This document shows, piece after piece, positions 15,144-25,312 of a stretch of DNA of 64,000 bases. The position numbers and the translations under genes were made by a program. A model generated the notes under the pieces. The model was not told the origin of the DNA and made no database searches. It saw nothing but the letters and a program-made list of their open reading frames with translations. Location: contig NZ_CP102268.1 of the NCBI RefSeq assembly GCF_025148285.1, positions 3,451,001 to 3,515,000 on the forward strand, written 5' to 3'. How positions within the stretch are numbered: position 1 is the stretch's first letter; every line of letters starts with the position of its first letter. Origin of the DNA: Marvinbryantia formatexigens DSM 14469 (GTDB lineage Bacteria; Bacillota; Clostridia; Lachnospirales; Lachnospiraceae).

Positions 15144-17489
15144 ATGGTTATGACAGAAAAGAAAATCGGGGAACTGGTCTCTATGCTGACGCTGGAGGAG
15201 AAGGCAGGTCTTACTTCGGGAAAAGATAACTGGTTTACAAAGGCAGTAGAGCGTCTGGGAGTGCCGCAGGTGCGCACCAGCGATGGGCCTCACGGGCTGC
15301 GGACCCAGGCGGGAAAGATAAATTCTCTGGAAGAAAATGCAAGTATTCCTGCGGTATGCTTTCCGGCGGCCTGCGCTACAGCAGCGAGCTTTGACCGGGA
15401 TCTGCTTTACCGTATGGGGGAAGCGCTCGGAAGGGAGTGCCAGAGCACCGGCGTTCATGTACTTCTTGGCCCTGGAGTAAACATCAAGCGGAGCCCTTTG
15501 TGCGGGCGGAATTTTGAATACTTTTCGGAAGACCCGTATCTTGCGGGCGAGCTGGGGGCAGCTTTTGTGAAAGGCGTGCAGAGCCAGGGCGTGGGAACGA
15601 GCCTGAAACACTTTTTCGCCAACAGTCAGGAGCACCGCCGCATGGATGCCAGCTCGGAAATGGACGAGAGAACCATGCGCGAGATTTATCTGCCGGCTTT
15701 TGAGACGGTGGTAAAGCAGGCACAGCCGTGGACGGTTATGGCATCCTACAACAAAATCGGCGGCGTGTATTCCACCGCCAACCGGAAATATCTCACAGAC
15801 CTTCTGCGGAAGGAATGGGGCTTTGAAGGAGTGGTGACAAGCGACTGGGGTGCGACGCATGACCGTCCGGCGGCGGTGGCGGCGGGCTGTGATCTGACGA
15901 TGCCGGCGGAGGATACGGATCATCTGATCGTGGAGGCTGTCAGAAATGGAACACTGAGTGAGGAAGCTTTGGATGCGTGCTGTATCCGTCTGCTGAAGCT
16001 GGCGTTCCGGGCTGCAGAGCAGCACAGAGAGAATATTGCATTTGATTACGAAGGGGACCATGCTCTTGCCAGGGAGATCGCCGGGCAGTCTGTGGTGCTG
16101 CTGAAAAACGAAGACAATATTCTGCCGCTGGCAGAGGAAGCGGACGTAGCGTTTATCGGTCCCTTTGCAAAGGAGCCGCGTTATCAGGGCGGAGGCTCCA
16201 GTCATATCAACAGCTTTAAGGTAGTCGGCGCCCTGGAAGCGGCAGAGCATCGCGGCGTCCGGGCACAATATGCCGCGGGATGCCGTCCCGACGGAGAGAC
16301 AGACGAGCTTTTGCTTGCACAGGCAATCGAAAAAGCAAAGCAGGCAAAAATAGCGGTGGTGTTTGCCGGTCTCACGGATGGGATGGAATCGGAAGGAGTG
16401 GACCGCCGCCATATGCGCCTTCCGGAGGGGCATAATATGCTGATTGAAGCCGTATGCGCGGCGAATCCGAATACCGTAGTGGTGCTGCACAACGGTTCTC
16501 CGGTGGAGATGCCGTGGGTGGACAGACCGAAGGCGATTCTGGAATGCTATCTGGCAGGGCAGGCCGCCGGGGAGGCTGTGACAGATGTGCTTTATGGAGA
16601 CGTGAACCCTTCGGGGCATTTGCCGGAGACATTTCCGAAGCGCCTGGAGGACAATCCATCTTATCTGTATTACTTTGGCGAGGGCGGTGTGGTGAATTAT
16701 AATGAAGGGCTGTTTGTCGGCTATCGTTATTATGAAAGTAAAAAACAGGAGGTGCTGTTTCCGTTCGGACACGGGTTAAGCTATACGACTTTCCGCTGCA
16801 GCGATCTGCAGTTAAATAAAAAGAAACTGACGGAAGGGGAAGACTTAACGGCAGCGGTAACGGTAACCAACATAGGAAAAAGAGCGGGAAAAGCGGTCGT
16901 TCAAGTGTATGTCGCTCCGGAAAAGGTGGAGATGATCCGGCCGGTGCGGGAGCTGAAGGATTTTGTCAAGGTAAAGCTGGCTCCGGGTGAGAGCAAAACG
17001 GTTACCTTTACTCTGCAGAAACGTGCCTTTGCCCACTGGAATCCGACGGTTCATCAGTGGCGCACAGAAAGCGGGAAATATACCATTCAAATTGGAGAAA
17101 ACGCGCATGATATTTGTCTGGAAGCAGAGGTGCAGATGGAGGCGGAGCCGGTTCCGCCGGCAGGCGGCTATCACATTGGTATCCCGATGGGCGAGTTTGC
17201 GAAGAGTCCGAAGGGACGCCGGTTTCTGGTTGAGAATATCATTTATATGATAAAGGGCATGGCGGCGGCAGGCTTCATTCCAAAAGAAATGGCGGCGATG
17301 CTGGAGCAGCTTCCCGGCGGCGTCAATCTGGCTGCGATCGATATGCTTGCGCAGCGTGCAGGAAATGCTGCCGGAGGAACCGGCGGCGTGCAGGTGCTGC
17401 TGGGGCAGCCGCTTGGTATGCTGGATGGCTTTCTTCCGCAGGAGAAGCAGGAGGAGCTGCACAAGCTGCTGGCGGAACTGAATCAATAG
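15144..17489 (+). CDS. Glycoside hydrolase family 3 beta-glycosidase
   Basis: The 781-residue enzyme shows the GH3 layout: an N-terminal TIM barrel with 'RTSDGPHGLR' and 'LLGPGVNIKRSPLCGRNFEY', the nucleophile Asp234 in VVTSDWGATHD, an alpha/beta sandwich with 'GGGSSHIN', and a fibronectin-III-like domain ending near residue 670. About 115 further residues form a helical, Gly/Ala-rich extension not part of the usual GH3 fold. Two ATGs (15144, 15150) share AAAGGA; either may start. No signal peptide is present, so it acts inside the cell. Beta-glucosidase or beta-xylosidase activity is likely; the substrate cannot be fixed from sequence. Confidence 0.9.
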   Translation: MVMTEKKIGELVSMLTLEEKAGLTSGKDNWFTKAVERLGVPQVRTSDGPHGLRTQAGKINSLEENASIPAVCFPAACATAASFDRDLLYRMGEALGRECQSTGVHVLLGPGVNIKRSPLCGRNFEYFSEDPYLAGELGAAFVKGVQSQGVGTSLKHFFANSQEHRRMDASSEMDERTMREIYLPAFETVVKQAQPWTVMASYNKIGGVYSTANRKYLTDLLRKEWGFEGVVTSDWGATHDRPAAVAAGCDLTMPAEDTDHLIVEAVRNGTLSEEALDACCIRLLKLAFRAAEQHRENIAFDYEGDHALAREIAGQSVVLLKNEDNILPLAEEADVAFIGPFAKEPRYQGGGSSHINSFKVVGALEAAEHRGVRAQYAAGCRPDGETDELLLAQAIEKAKQAKIAVVFAGLTDGMESEGVDRRHMRLPEGHNMLIEAVCAANPNTVVVLHNGSPVEMPWVDRPKAILECYLAGQAAGEAVTDVLYGDVNPSGHLPETFPKRLEDNPSYLYYFGEGGVVNYNEGLFVGYRYYESKKQEVLFPFGHGLSYTTFRCSDLQLNKKKLTEGEDLTAAVTVTNIGKRAGKAVVQVYVAPEKVEMIRPVRELKDFVKVKLAPGESKTVTFTLQKRAFAHWNPTVHQWRTESGKYTIQIGENAHDICLEAEVQMEAEPVPPAGGYHIGIPMGEFAKSPKGRRFLVENIIYMIKGMAAAGFIPKEMAAMLEQLPGGVNLAAIDMLAQRAGNAAGGTGGVQVLLGQPLGMLDGFLPQEKQEELHKLLAELNQ

Positions 17490-17509
17490 CAGGAGAGAGG
17501 GGGATCCCT

Positions 17510-19060
17510 ATGACATATGTAATCACAGGAAAAGAAAAACGTCATATTTTTGACCGGCATTATCAGTTTTGTGTTGGAAGCGGTCATGCGCCGCTGGCGC
17601 TGCGCACAGATTATGTGGCGCAGTTAAAACGGGTGCATGAGGAGCTGGGGATAGAGCGGGTGCGTTTTCATGGCATTTTCGATGAGGATATGAAGGTGGT
17701 TCTCCACCTGAAGAGTTATCTTCCGATGCCGGGGATGGAAAAATTCAGAGACGTCTCGTTTAATCAGATTGGTCTGGCTTATGATAATGTCCTGTCCGCC
17801 GGGATGCGGCCTCTGGTGGAGCTGTCTTTTATGCCGGCGCTCTTTGCCCGCAATAAAAAGCAGCTTGGCTTCAGCTATAAAGCCAGTATTTCGCCGCCGA
17901 AGGATTATGGGGAGTGGGAGGGCTTTGTCAAAAAATTTATCCGCTTTCTCCTTGACCGTTACGGAAAAGAAGAGGTAGAACAGTGGTACTTTGAGGTATG
18001 GAATGAGCCAAATATCGGAACATTTTTCAGTGGCACCCAGGAGGATTATTTTAAGCTTTACGCACACACTGCCAGAGCAATCAAATCAGTGGACCGGACG
18101 CTTCGGGTGGGAGGACCTGCCACGGCGACTAATTCCTGGGTAAAGGAACTGGTGGATTACTGCCGGGCGCACAGGGTTCCTATAGATTTTTGTTCCACGC
18201 ATCAGTATATGGGCGAGCCGCTGGGACATGACGCCGGCATGATGAAGGGGCTGGTGAAAGCGGTATGCGGAGGCATGAAGAAGATAAGAAAGCATCCCGG
18301 CGGCAGCATCAACGAGGGAATCCGGCTGATGTTTGAGGATTCCTCTGAAACGAGAGATTTTCCGGAAACCTTATTTTCCGATAATGTGAAAGCGGTCAAA
18401 GAGCAGGCGGGAGGGCTGCCGCTGTTTTATACGGAATGGAATGCCGCCTCCTGCTGCGGGGCGCCCCATAATGATACGAGGAAGCTGGCGGCCAATGCGG
18501 TGAAAAATATTCTGGATGTGGAGGGACATCTGCAGGGAAGCTCGATCTGGTGCTTTTCTGATATTTTTGAGGAATCCTTTCTATTTCCGCAGGAATTTTC
18601 GGGAAATTTCGGATTGCTGACCATTCACGGCATCCGGAAGCCGGTGTATCATGCCTTTGCGCTTCTGCGCCAGGTGGGAGATACACGCATTGAAGTACAG
18701 GCGGAAAAAAATGAGATTGAGCTGGGCGCTTTTGAAAATGAGGAAGGGCTGCAGCTTTTGCTGTACCGTCTCGACCTGAAGTGCCGCAGGCTGCCGGTCA
18801 AAACTGCGGAAATAGAAATTCTGTGCGATGCGCCGAAGCGGGTGACGGTACAGAAAATTGATGAAGACCACGGAAATCCCCTGAAGCTTTGGCAGAAAAT
18901 GGGAAGTCCGATGGACATGAAACCGGCGGATGCCGCCAGAATCGATGAAGCCGCCTCTCTGGCGGAGGAGGAGCAGCCCTATACTTATAAAGACGGCAGA
19001 CTGCATATGACGGCTGTGCTGGGAGTCAATGATGTACATCTGATCAAAATATATCGCTGA
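17510..19060 (+). CDS. Glycoside hydrolase family 39 (beta-xylosidase type)
   Basis: The 516-residue protein has GH39 hallmarks: 'ELGIERVRFHGIFDEDM', the acid/base Glu166 in EVWNEPNIGTFF, 'FCSTHQY', and the nucleophile Glu309 in LFYTEWNAA, followed by a C-terminal beta-sandwich. GH39 enzymes remove beta-xylosyl (or iduronyl) residues with retention. The length and motifs fit bacterial beta-xylosidases. It starts 20 bp after the GH3 gene with GAGAGAGGGGG and has no export signal. With GH3, GH2 and GH78 neighbours it probably trims xylose from an imported plant-derived glycoside. Confidence 0.9.
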   Translation: MTYVITGKEKRHIFDRHYQFCVGSGHAPLALRTDYVAQLKRVHEELGIERVRFHGIFDEDMKVVLHLKSYLPMPGMEKFRDVSFNQIGLAYDNVLSAGMRPLVELSFMPALFARNKKQLGFSYKASISPPKDYGEWEGFVKKFIRFLLDRYGKEEVEQWYFEVWNEPNIGTFFSGTQEDYFKLYAHTARAIKSVDRTLRVGGPATATNSWVKELVDYCRAHRVPIDFCSTHQYMGEPLGHDAGMMKGLVKAVCGGMKKIRKHPGGSINEGIRLMFEDSSETRDFPETLFSDNVKAVKEQAGGLPLFYTEWNAASCCGAPHNDTRKLAANAVKNILDVEGHLQGSSIWCFSDIFEESFLFPQEFSGNFGLLTIHGIRKPVYHAFALLRQVGDTRIEVQAEKNEIELGAFENEEGLQLLLYRLDLKCRRLPVKTAEIEILCDAPKRVTVQKIDEDHGNPLKLWQKMGSPMDMKPADAARIDEAASLAEEEQPYTYKDGRLHMTAVLGVNDVHLIKIYR

Positions 19061-19080
19061 AAAAGGAGTCTGTAATAATT

Positions 19081-21453
19081 ATGAAACGACAAACGTTTAA
19101 TGATAACTGGATATTCTGGAAAGAAGGAAGCACGAAGAAGCAGACCGTTACGCTGCCCCATGACGCCATGATTCATGAGGAGAGGCGGCCGGATGTGCCG
19201 GGAGGCGGCGCTCACGGATACTTTCCGGGAGGAAAATATGTGTATGAGAAGCGTTTCACAGCTCCGGACGAGTGGCGGGAGAAGACAGTTTCCATTGAAT
19301 TTGAAGGGGTGTACCGCAACAGCAAGGTATTCATTAATGGAAAAGAAGCCGGCGGCAGACCGTATGGATATGTGCCCTTTGTCATCTGCATGGATGCATT
19401 TCTCGTATACGGCGGGGAAAACGTCATTACGGTAACGGTGGATAATTCAGAGCTTCCCAACAGCCGCTGGTACACCGGAAGCGGTATCTACCGCCCGGTT
19501 TCGCTGCTGATTTCGCCCAAAGAGCATATTGTGTATCAGGGCGTGCGCATCACGACGCTGTCCTTTGCGCCTGCCCGTATCCGGGTGGAGACGGACGCCA
19601 GTGTTTCCGATGAAGCAAAAATTCTGGTGGAGATTCTGGAGCAGGGGCGGGTGATTGCATCCGGAAGCGGCCGGAATATGGAGCTTGCTATACCGGATGC
19701 AAAGCTCTGGTCGGATGAGACGCCTTACCTCTATGAGTGCAGGGTGTCCCTGAAAAAACAGGACAAAGTATGCGATACGGTAACGGAAAAATTCGGCATC
19801 CGTCTGATAACGTGGAGCAGCGGGGGACTGCTGGTAAACGGGAAGCAGACGCTGCTTCGGGGCGGGTGCTTCCATCACGATAACGGTATCCTCGGAGCGG
19901 CATGCTGGACGAAAAGTGAGGAGCGCAGAGTCCGGATCATGAAGGAACACGGATTTAATGCGCTCCGCTCTGCCCACAATCCTGCTTCGAAAGCCATGCT
20001 GGAGGCATGTGACCGGTACGGGATGTATCTGATGGATGAGACCTTTGACATGTGGTACGTGAGAAAGAGCAAATACGATTACGGCAGGGACTTTAAAGAA
20101 TGGTGGCAGGCGGATACGAAAGCCATGATCGACCGGGATTATAATCATCCTTCCGTTATCATGTATTCCATTGGAAACGAAGTCTCCGAACCGGGAAAGC
20201 CGGAGGGAGTAAAGCTGGGAAAAGAAATGATTTCTTTCGTAAAAAGCCTGGATGCTTCCCGTGCAGTCACCGGCGGAATGAATCTGATGATTATGGGGAA
20301 TTATGCCAAAGGAAAAGGCCAGTATGATAACGTGGATAAAGAAGAGAAGAAAAAAGCCGCAAATGACAGCAAAGAGCCGAAAAACGCCAGCCTGATTTTT
20401 AACATGATGGCGACCGTGGTAGGACCGGGGATGAATAAAGCGGGAAATTCGAAAAAGGTGGATATGGTCACCACGCCGATACTGGATGCGCTGGATATTG
20501 CCGGATATAATTACGCTTCCGGCCGCTATCCGCTGGAGGGAAAGCTGCATCCTGGGCGGGTGATCGTTGGCAGCGAGACCTTCCCGTATGAAATCTATAA
20601 AAACTGGGAGCAGGTGAAAAAATATCCCTATCTGGTGGGAGATTTTATGTGGACAGCCTGGGATTATCTGGGAGAGGCCGGGCTGGGAGCGTGGAGCTAT
20701 ACGGGAGGAATGCCCTTTAACCGGCCGTATCCGTGGCTCCTGGGCGGCACGGGCGTGATCGATATTCTGGGAAATCCGGATGCCTCCTGCAGGTATGCGG
20801 AAACGGTCTGGGAGCGCGCGGATAAGCCGGTCATCGCGGTCCGGCCGGTGAACCATCCGGGCGTGCGCGTTTCAAAATCCGTATGGCGCGGTACCAATGC
20901 GATTGAAAGCTGGTCATGGAGAGGCTGCGACGGAAATAAGGCGCAGGTGGAGATCTATGCCGGGGCAGCCGGTGTGGAACTGTTTTTGAATGGGAAATCA
21001 CTGGGAAAGAAGCGGCTGAAGGAATGCAAAGCCGTGTATAAGACAAGATACGCAGAGGGCACCCTGCGGGCGGTCGCTTATGATGCAGACGGGGCGGTCC
21101 TTGGGGAGAGCACGCTGTCTTCGGCAAAGGGGAAATTCCGTATCACTCTGAAGCCGGAGGAGACGGTCATACAGGCAGGAGATATTGTATACGTTCCGGT
21201 GGAGATTACCGGAGAAAACGGCATCGTGGAATCGAATGCGGATGAAAAGCTCTCTGTCAGTGTGGAAGGCGGCACGCTGCTTGCCTTCGGAAGCGCCGAT
21301 CCCTGCACACAGGAGCGGTATGATGCCGGCAGCTTTACGGCCTATCAGGGCAGAGCGCTGGCAGTGGTCTATGCACCGCAGCCGGGGAAGATAAAGATAT
21401 CCGTATCTGGGGAGAAGCTGGGCACAGAAAGCGTTGCCGTCACAGCGGTGTGA
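19081..21453 (+). CDS. Glycoside hydrolase family 2 beta-galactosidase-like enzyme
   Basis: The 790-residue protein has the GH2 domain order: a sugar-binding jelly-roll (TLPHDAMIHEER; 'GVYRNSKVFINGKEAGGRPYGY'), an Ig-like domain, a TIM barrel with 'GGCFHHDNGILGA' and 'NALRSAHNP', acid/base Glu367 in YSIGNEVS, nucleophile Glu499 in VGSETFP, and C-terminal beta domains including a 'LRAVAYDADG' Big_4-like segment. An insert of Lys-rich sequence (about 415-450) lies in the barrel. No signal peptide. Specificity within GH2 (galactosidase, glucuronidase and others) cannot be assigned safely. Confidence 0.9.
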   Translation: MKRQTFNDNWIFWKEGSTKKQTVTLPHDAMIHEERRPDVPGGGAHGYFPGGKYVYEKRFTAPDEWREKTVSIEFEGVYRNSKVFINGKEAGGRPYGYVPFVICMDAFLVYGGENVITVTVDNSELPNSRWYTGSGIYRPVSLLISPKEHIVYQGVRITTLSFAPARIRVETDASVSDEAKILVEILEQGRVIASGSGRNMELAIPDAKLWSDETPYLYECRVSLKKQDKVCDTVTEKFGIRLITWSSGGLLVNGKQTLLRGGCFHHDNGILGAACWTKSEERRVRIMKEHGFNALRSAHNPASKAMLEACDRYGMYLMDETFDMWYVRKSKYDYGRDFKEWWQADTKAMIDRDYNHPSVIMYSIGNEVSEPGKPEGVKLGKEMISFVKSLDASRAVTGGMNLMIMGNYAKGKGQYDNVDKEEKKKAANDSKEPKNASLIFNMMATVVGPGMNKAGNSKKVDMVTTPILDALDIAGYNYASGRYPLEGKLHPGRVIVGSETFPYEIYKNWEQVKKYPYLVGDFMWTAWDYLGEAGLGAWSYTGGMPFNRPYPWLLGGTGVIDILGNPDASCRYAETVWERADKPVIAVRPVNHPGVRVSKSVWRGTNAIESWSWRGCDGNKAQVEIYAGAAGVELFLNGKSLGKKRLKECKAVYKTRYAEGTLRAVAYDADGAVLGESTLSSAKGKFRITLKPEETVIQAGDIVYVPVEITGENGIVESNADEKLSVSVEGGTLLAFGSADPCTQERYDAGSFTAYQGRALAVVYAPQPGKIKISVSGEKLGTESVAVTAV

Positions 21454-21498
21454 CGAAGCACTTGTTCCCCAATAATTACAGGAAGGAAGAGAGAGGCT

Positions 21499-24222
21499 AT
21501 GAGAGCAATCCGTCTGCAAACAGAATATCTGACAAGGCCCCTGGGGCTTGGCATTACGAAACCGCGGTTTTACTGGAATTGTGAGGGCGGCTCAGTGCAG
21601 ACTGCCTATCAGATCATTGCCAGGAAAAATGGGGAGACGGTGTGGGACAGCGGGAAGGTGGCATCGGCTTCCATGACGCATATCTGTTATGGGGGAAAAC
21701 CACTGCAGAGCCGGGACCGCATCGACTGGCAGGTGCGCCTCTGGGATGAAAATGATCATCCCGGCGAATGGTCGGGAAGCTGGTTTGAAGTGGGGCTTTT
21801 AAAGAAGGCAGACTGGTCGGCGAAATGGATGACCGGCGATTACCGTCCGGGAAAAAATGTCCGTTATCCGGTGGACTGTTTTCGGAAAACGTTTCCAGTG
21901 AAGGGGACGGTTGCCCGTGCACGACTGTATATCACAGCCTGCGGCCTTTATGAGGCAAGGCTGAACGGCAGGCGTGTGGGGAGATACTGTCTGGCTCCCG
22001 GATGCACCGATTACCGTAAACGCCTGCAGTACCAGACGTATGATGTGGCGGATTTCCTCGCGGCTTATAACACATTGGAGATACAGCTGGCAGACGGCTG
22101 GTACCGGGGAAGCGTCGGATGCTACGGTATGACGAATGTTTTCGGCAGGGAAAGCAAAATTTTCTGTCAGATGGAGATTACTTATGCGGACGGCAGCCGC
22201 AATACCATCATCAGCGACGATAGCTGGAGCTGGAGCAACGACGGACCCTGCCGTTTTGCGGACCTGAAGGATGGGGAAATCTATGATGCCAGGCGGAAAC
22301 CTTCTTACCGCGGGAGAGCGAGACTGACCAAAGCGCCGGAGGACATGATTCTGGCTGCGGCGGATAATGTCTGCCCGACGGAGCAGGAGCATTTTCCGGC
22401 GAAACTTATCATAACGCCGGCGGGGAAAAAGGTTCTGGACTTTGGGCAGAATCTTGCGGGCTTTTTATCCTTTACCGTGCATGGAGAAAAAGGGCAGCAG
22501 ATAAAATTGCGTCTGGGAGAAATGCTCGATGAAAAGGGAGAATTTACGCAGAAAAATATACAGTCTGTAAAACCGGTCCGGGAAGTGGGAAAGCTGGGAG
22601 AGGTATTCCTCGCTGTCGGCATGGGCGGAAAGCTTCCGGGGGAAAAACAGATGACACCAAAGCAGGAGATCCTGTTCACCTGTTCCGGCGGCATCGACCA
22701 TTATAAGACAGCCTTTGCCGTGTCTGGCTTCCGGTATGCGCTGATTGAGACAGAAATAGAGGTTGACCCGCAAGCGTTTGAAGCAATCGCCGTTTATTCA
22801 GACATGGAGCAGACAGGCAGCTTCCGGTGCTCCAACGGGAAGGTAAATCAATTATTTCACAATACGCTCTGGAGCATGAAAGGAAACTTTCTGGATGTTC
22901 CTACCGACTGTCCGACAAGAGAGCGGCTTGGATGGACAGGGGACGCCCAGATTTTCTTCGAAACAGGCGCTTATCTGATGAATACAGCGCCGTTTTTCCG
23001 CAAATGGCTGCGCGATGTGAAGGATGGACAGAAAAAGGACGGAAGCTTAAGTGCGGTCGTTCCTTATAACGGACTTTCTCTCATGTATGATAATACCGGC
23101 GCCAGTGTGGGCTGGGCCGATGCAGTCGTACTGGTGCCGTACCGCTACTGGAAACGGTATGGCGACCGGAGAATCCTGCGTGAGAATTATCAGACGATGC
23201 GTAAGCTTGCCATGTTTATGATACAAAATACCGGTCACAAAAATAAAAAAGCAGCCAGAGCGAATCCTTACAACAAGTATGTTTATGAAAAGGGATTCCA
23301 TCTGGGGGAGTGGCTGGAGCCGGAGGAGTTTCAGAAGAAAATTACCGCCGGGCACCGTGCGCTGCATACCGAGGAAGCTACCGCATATCTGCACTATACG
23401 ATGTCATGTATGGCGGAAATTGCCGGAGAGCTGCAGCAGCAGGAGGATGAAAAGCTGTTTGCGGAATATGCGGATGGGGCAGTAAAAGCGTATGATTATC
23501 TGTTCCTGAAAAGCGGCACGATCGATACGGACCGTCAGGCAAAGCTGGTGCGGCCGCTGGCGCTGGGCCTGCTGTCCGGTGAGAAAAAATCCAATGTGGA
23601 AAAGCGCCTGAAGCAGGCGGTGGAGAAGGGGGCGTATTGCGTCGGAACGGGATTTCTCTCCACGCCCTTCGTCCTTCCTGTTTTAACCGGGGCCGGTTAT
23701 ACGGAAACGGCATATAAAATGCTGGAAAACGAACGGGCGCCCGGCTGGCTGGCGGAAATTAATGCGGGGGCTACGACGATCTGGGAGGACTGGGAAGGCA
23801 GGGTCAGCCGGAATCATTATTCACCCGGCGCAGTGTGTCAGTGGCTCTTTGAAACGGTGGCAGGCATCCGGCCGGATGGTGAGAACCATTTTAAAATAGC
23901 GCCTGTGCCGGGAGGCACGCTGACTTACGCGGAGGCAGGCTATCAGAGCATCTATGGAAAGATAGAAAGCAGATGGACAAGGACAGAGGATGGCGTGCGC
24001 TATACCATAATAGTACCGGCAAATACCACTGCCGAAGTGATATTTCCGGACGGGGACCGCTGCGTGATAGCGGCAGGCTGCCATGAGTTCGAACGTAAGC
24101 AGCCAGGCGGAATGCGAATGTCCTCTTTCCTGCAGGCCGCGCAGCAACCTGCATTCATGAGCATGCAGCAGAGAGGAAAATGTCCATATTTTACAGGAGG
24201 TGGAAACGATGAAAACTTATGA
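21499..24222 (+). CDS. Glycoside hydrolase family 78 alpha-L-rhamnosidase
   Basis: The 907-residue protein shows the rhamnosidase architecture: N-terminal Ig-like and beta-sandwich modules ('AYQIIARKNGETVWDSGKV', 'ARLNGRRVGRYCLAPG'), then an (alpha/alpha)6 barrel with the family motif around Asp470, Glu475 and Asp482 (VPTDCPTRERLGWTGD), and a C-terminal beta domain. The family inverts alpha-L-rhamnosides in pectins, flavonoids and saponins. The last ~30 residues (Gln/Met-rich) look like read-on past the usual C-terminus and overlap the next gene by 14 bp. It is cytoplasmic, as no signal is present. Confidence 0.92.
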   Translation: MRAIRLQTEYLTRPLGLGITKPRFYWNCEGGSVQTAYQIIARKNGETVWDSGKVASASMTHICYGGKPLQSRDRIDWQVRLWDENDHPGEWSGSWFEVGLLKKADWSAKWMTGDYRPGKNVRYPVDCFRKTFPVKGTVARARLYITACGLYEARLNGRRVGRYCLAPGCTDYRKRLQYQTYDVADFLAAYNTLEIQLADGWYRGSVGCYGMTNVFGRESKIFCQMEITYADGSRNTIISDDSWSWSNDGPCRFADLKDGEIYDARRKPSYRGRARLTKAPEDMILAAADNVCPTEQEHFPAKLIITPAGKKVLDFGQNLAGFLSFTVHGEKGQQIKLRLGEMLDEKGEFTQKNIQSVKPVREVGKLGEVFLAVGMGGKLPGEKQMTPKQEILFTCSGGIDHYKTAFAVSGFRYALIETEIEVDPQAFEAIAVYSDMEQTGSFRCSNGKVNQLFHNTLWSMKGNFLDVPTDCPTRERLGWTGDAQIFFETGAYLMNTAPFFRKWLRDVKDGQKKDGSLSAVVPYNGLSLMYDNTGASVGWADAVVLVPYRYWKRYGDRRILRENYQTMRKLAMFMIQNTGHKNKKAARANPYNKYVYEKGFHLGEWLEPEEFQKKITAGHRALHTEEATAYLHYTMSCMAEIAGELQQQEDEKLFAEYADGAVKAYDYLFLKSGTIDTDRQAKLVRPLALGLLSGEKKSNVEKRLKQAVEKGAYCVGTGFLSTPFVLPVLTGAGYTETAYKMLENERAPGWLAEINAGATTIWEDWEGRVSRNHYSPGAVCQWLFETVAGIRPDGENHFKIAPVPGGTLTYAEAGYQSIYGKIESRWTRTEDGVRYTIIVPANTTAEVIFPDGDRCVIAAGCHEFERKQPGGMRMSSFLQAAQQPAFMSMQQRGKCPYFTGGGNDENL

Positions 24223-25282
24223 CTGTATTCGTCCGGGCAGAGTATGGCTGGATACTGCTGGAAAACCGATTCAGGCGCATGGCTTTTCTGTGTTTTATAA
24301 CGAAGAAAAAAAGCTGTATTATTGGTATGGAGAAAATAAGGAACGGACGAAAAAGGGCGGAACGATCTGGCACTGGGGCGTGCGGCTGTATACTTCTTTG
24401 GATCTGTATAACTGGACGGACAGGGGCCTGATTATTCCGCCGGAACCGGAGGATCTGAGCAGTCCTCTGCATCCCACTTACTGTATGGACCGTCCGCATA
24501 TCCTTTACTGTAAAAGCACGGGGAAGTACATTGCATGGCTGAAGATCATGGCAGGCGGAGAACATGCGGATTGTCAGTTTATGTCTGTATTGCAGGCGGA
24601 TGAATTTGAGGGACCCTATACGTTCGTGCATAAAATTTATAAACCGCTGCAGATGGACACCGGTGATTTTGCTCTCCATGTGGATAAGGAAACCGGGCGG
24701 GGATATATTTTCTTTGAGCGCCCGCATTTCCAGCTGATCTGCGCCAGTCTGACGGAGGATTTTACCGGTGTGACCGGCGAATATTCTGTACACTATGACG
24801 GCCTGCTCCCGCCTTATACGCGGGAGGCTCCGGTATTTTTTGAGCGGAATGGGAAAAAGTATTTATTTACCTCCGGTACCAGCGGCTATTTCCCCAATGC
24901 GAGCAGGGTGTGTGTATTTGACGATTATCACGGGGAATATAAAGACCTGGGCGATCCATGCATCGGCGATAAGAGCCACACCACCTTCAACAGCCAGATT
25001 ACCAGTGTGCTGAAGATACCGGGAAAAGAGCTGTATGTGGCGTGCGCGGACAGGTGGAAACCGGGATGGCTGGTTCCGAAAATGTCAAAGCAGATCATAT
25101 CCGGCATGGAGCGTCATTTTATGGACTACAGGCCGGATGAAAGCCCAAGGACGGCGCAGCCGCTGCCGGAAGTGGAAACACGGCATAAGGATAACACCTG
25201 GAAATCAAGGTATGTCTGGCTGCCGGTAGAATGGCAGGGGGAGAAGCCGGTGATCCGCTGGCATGAGAAATGGCGGCTGTAG
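24209..25282 (+). CDS. GH43-like five-bladed beta-propeller glycosidase
   Basis: The product has 357 residues from the ATG 8 bp after AGGAGG; a GTG inside that site is in frame but unlikely to be the start. The sequence has the repeated-blade look of family 43/117 enzymes: 'QAHGFSVFYNEEKKLYYWYGE', 'YTSLDLYNWTDRGLII', 'MDRPHILYCKSTGKYIAW', 'EAPVFFERNGKKYLFTSGTSG'. This resembles the galactanase-like GH43 branch, but the catalytic triad cannot be assigned confidently by eye. It ends the operon and overlaps the rhamnosidase gene. It may remove arabinosyl, xylosyl or galactosyl residues. Confidence 0.78.
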   Translation: MKTYDCIRPGRVWLDTAGKPIQAHGFSVFYNEEKKLYYWYGENKERTKKGGTIWHWGVRLYTSLDLYNWTDRGLIIPPEPEDLSSPLHPTYCMDRPHILYCKSTGKYIAWLKIMAGGEHADCQFMSVLQADEFEGPYTFVHKIYKPLQMDTGDFALHVDKETGRGYIFFERPHFQLICASLTEDFTGVTGEYSVHYDGLLPPYTREAPVFFERNGKKYLFTSGTSGYFPNASRVCVFDDYHGEYKDLGDPCIGDKSHTTFNSQITSVLKIPGKELYVACADRWKPGWLVPKMSKQIISGMERHFMDYRPDESPRTAQPLPEVETRHKDNTWKSRYVWLPVEWQGEKPVIRWHEKWRL

Positions 25283-25312
25283 AACAGCCGCCTCCTTCCC
25301 TGCATTTTTCAT
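25272..25312. terminator. Terminator of the glycosidase operon
   Basis: GGCGGCTGT / ACAGCCGCC make a 9-bp stem with a 3-nt loop; the stop codon lies inside the hairpin. T-rich sequence (TCCTTCCCTGCATTTTTCATTT) follows, between convergent genes. Confidence 0.65.
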
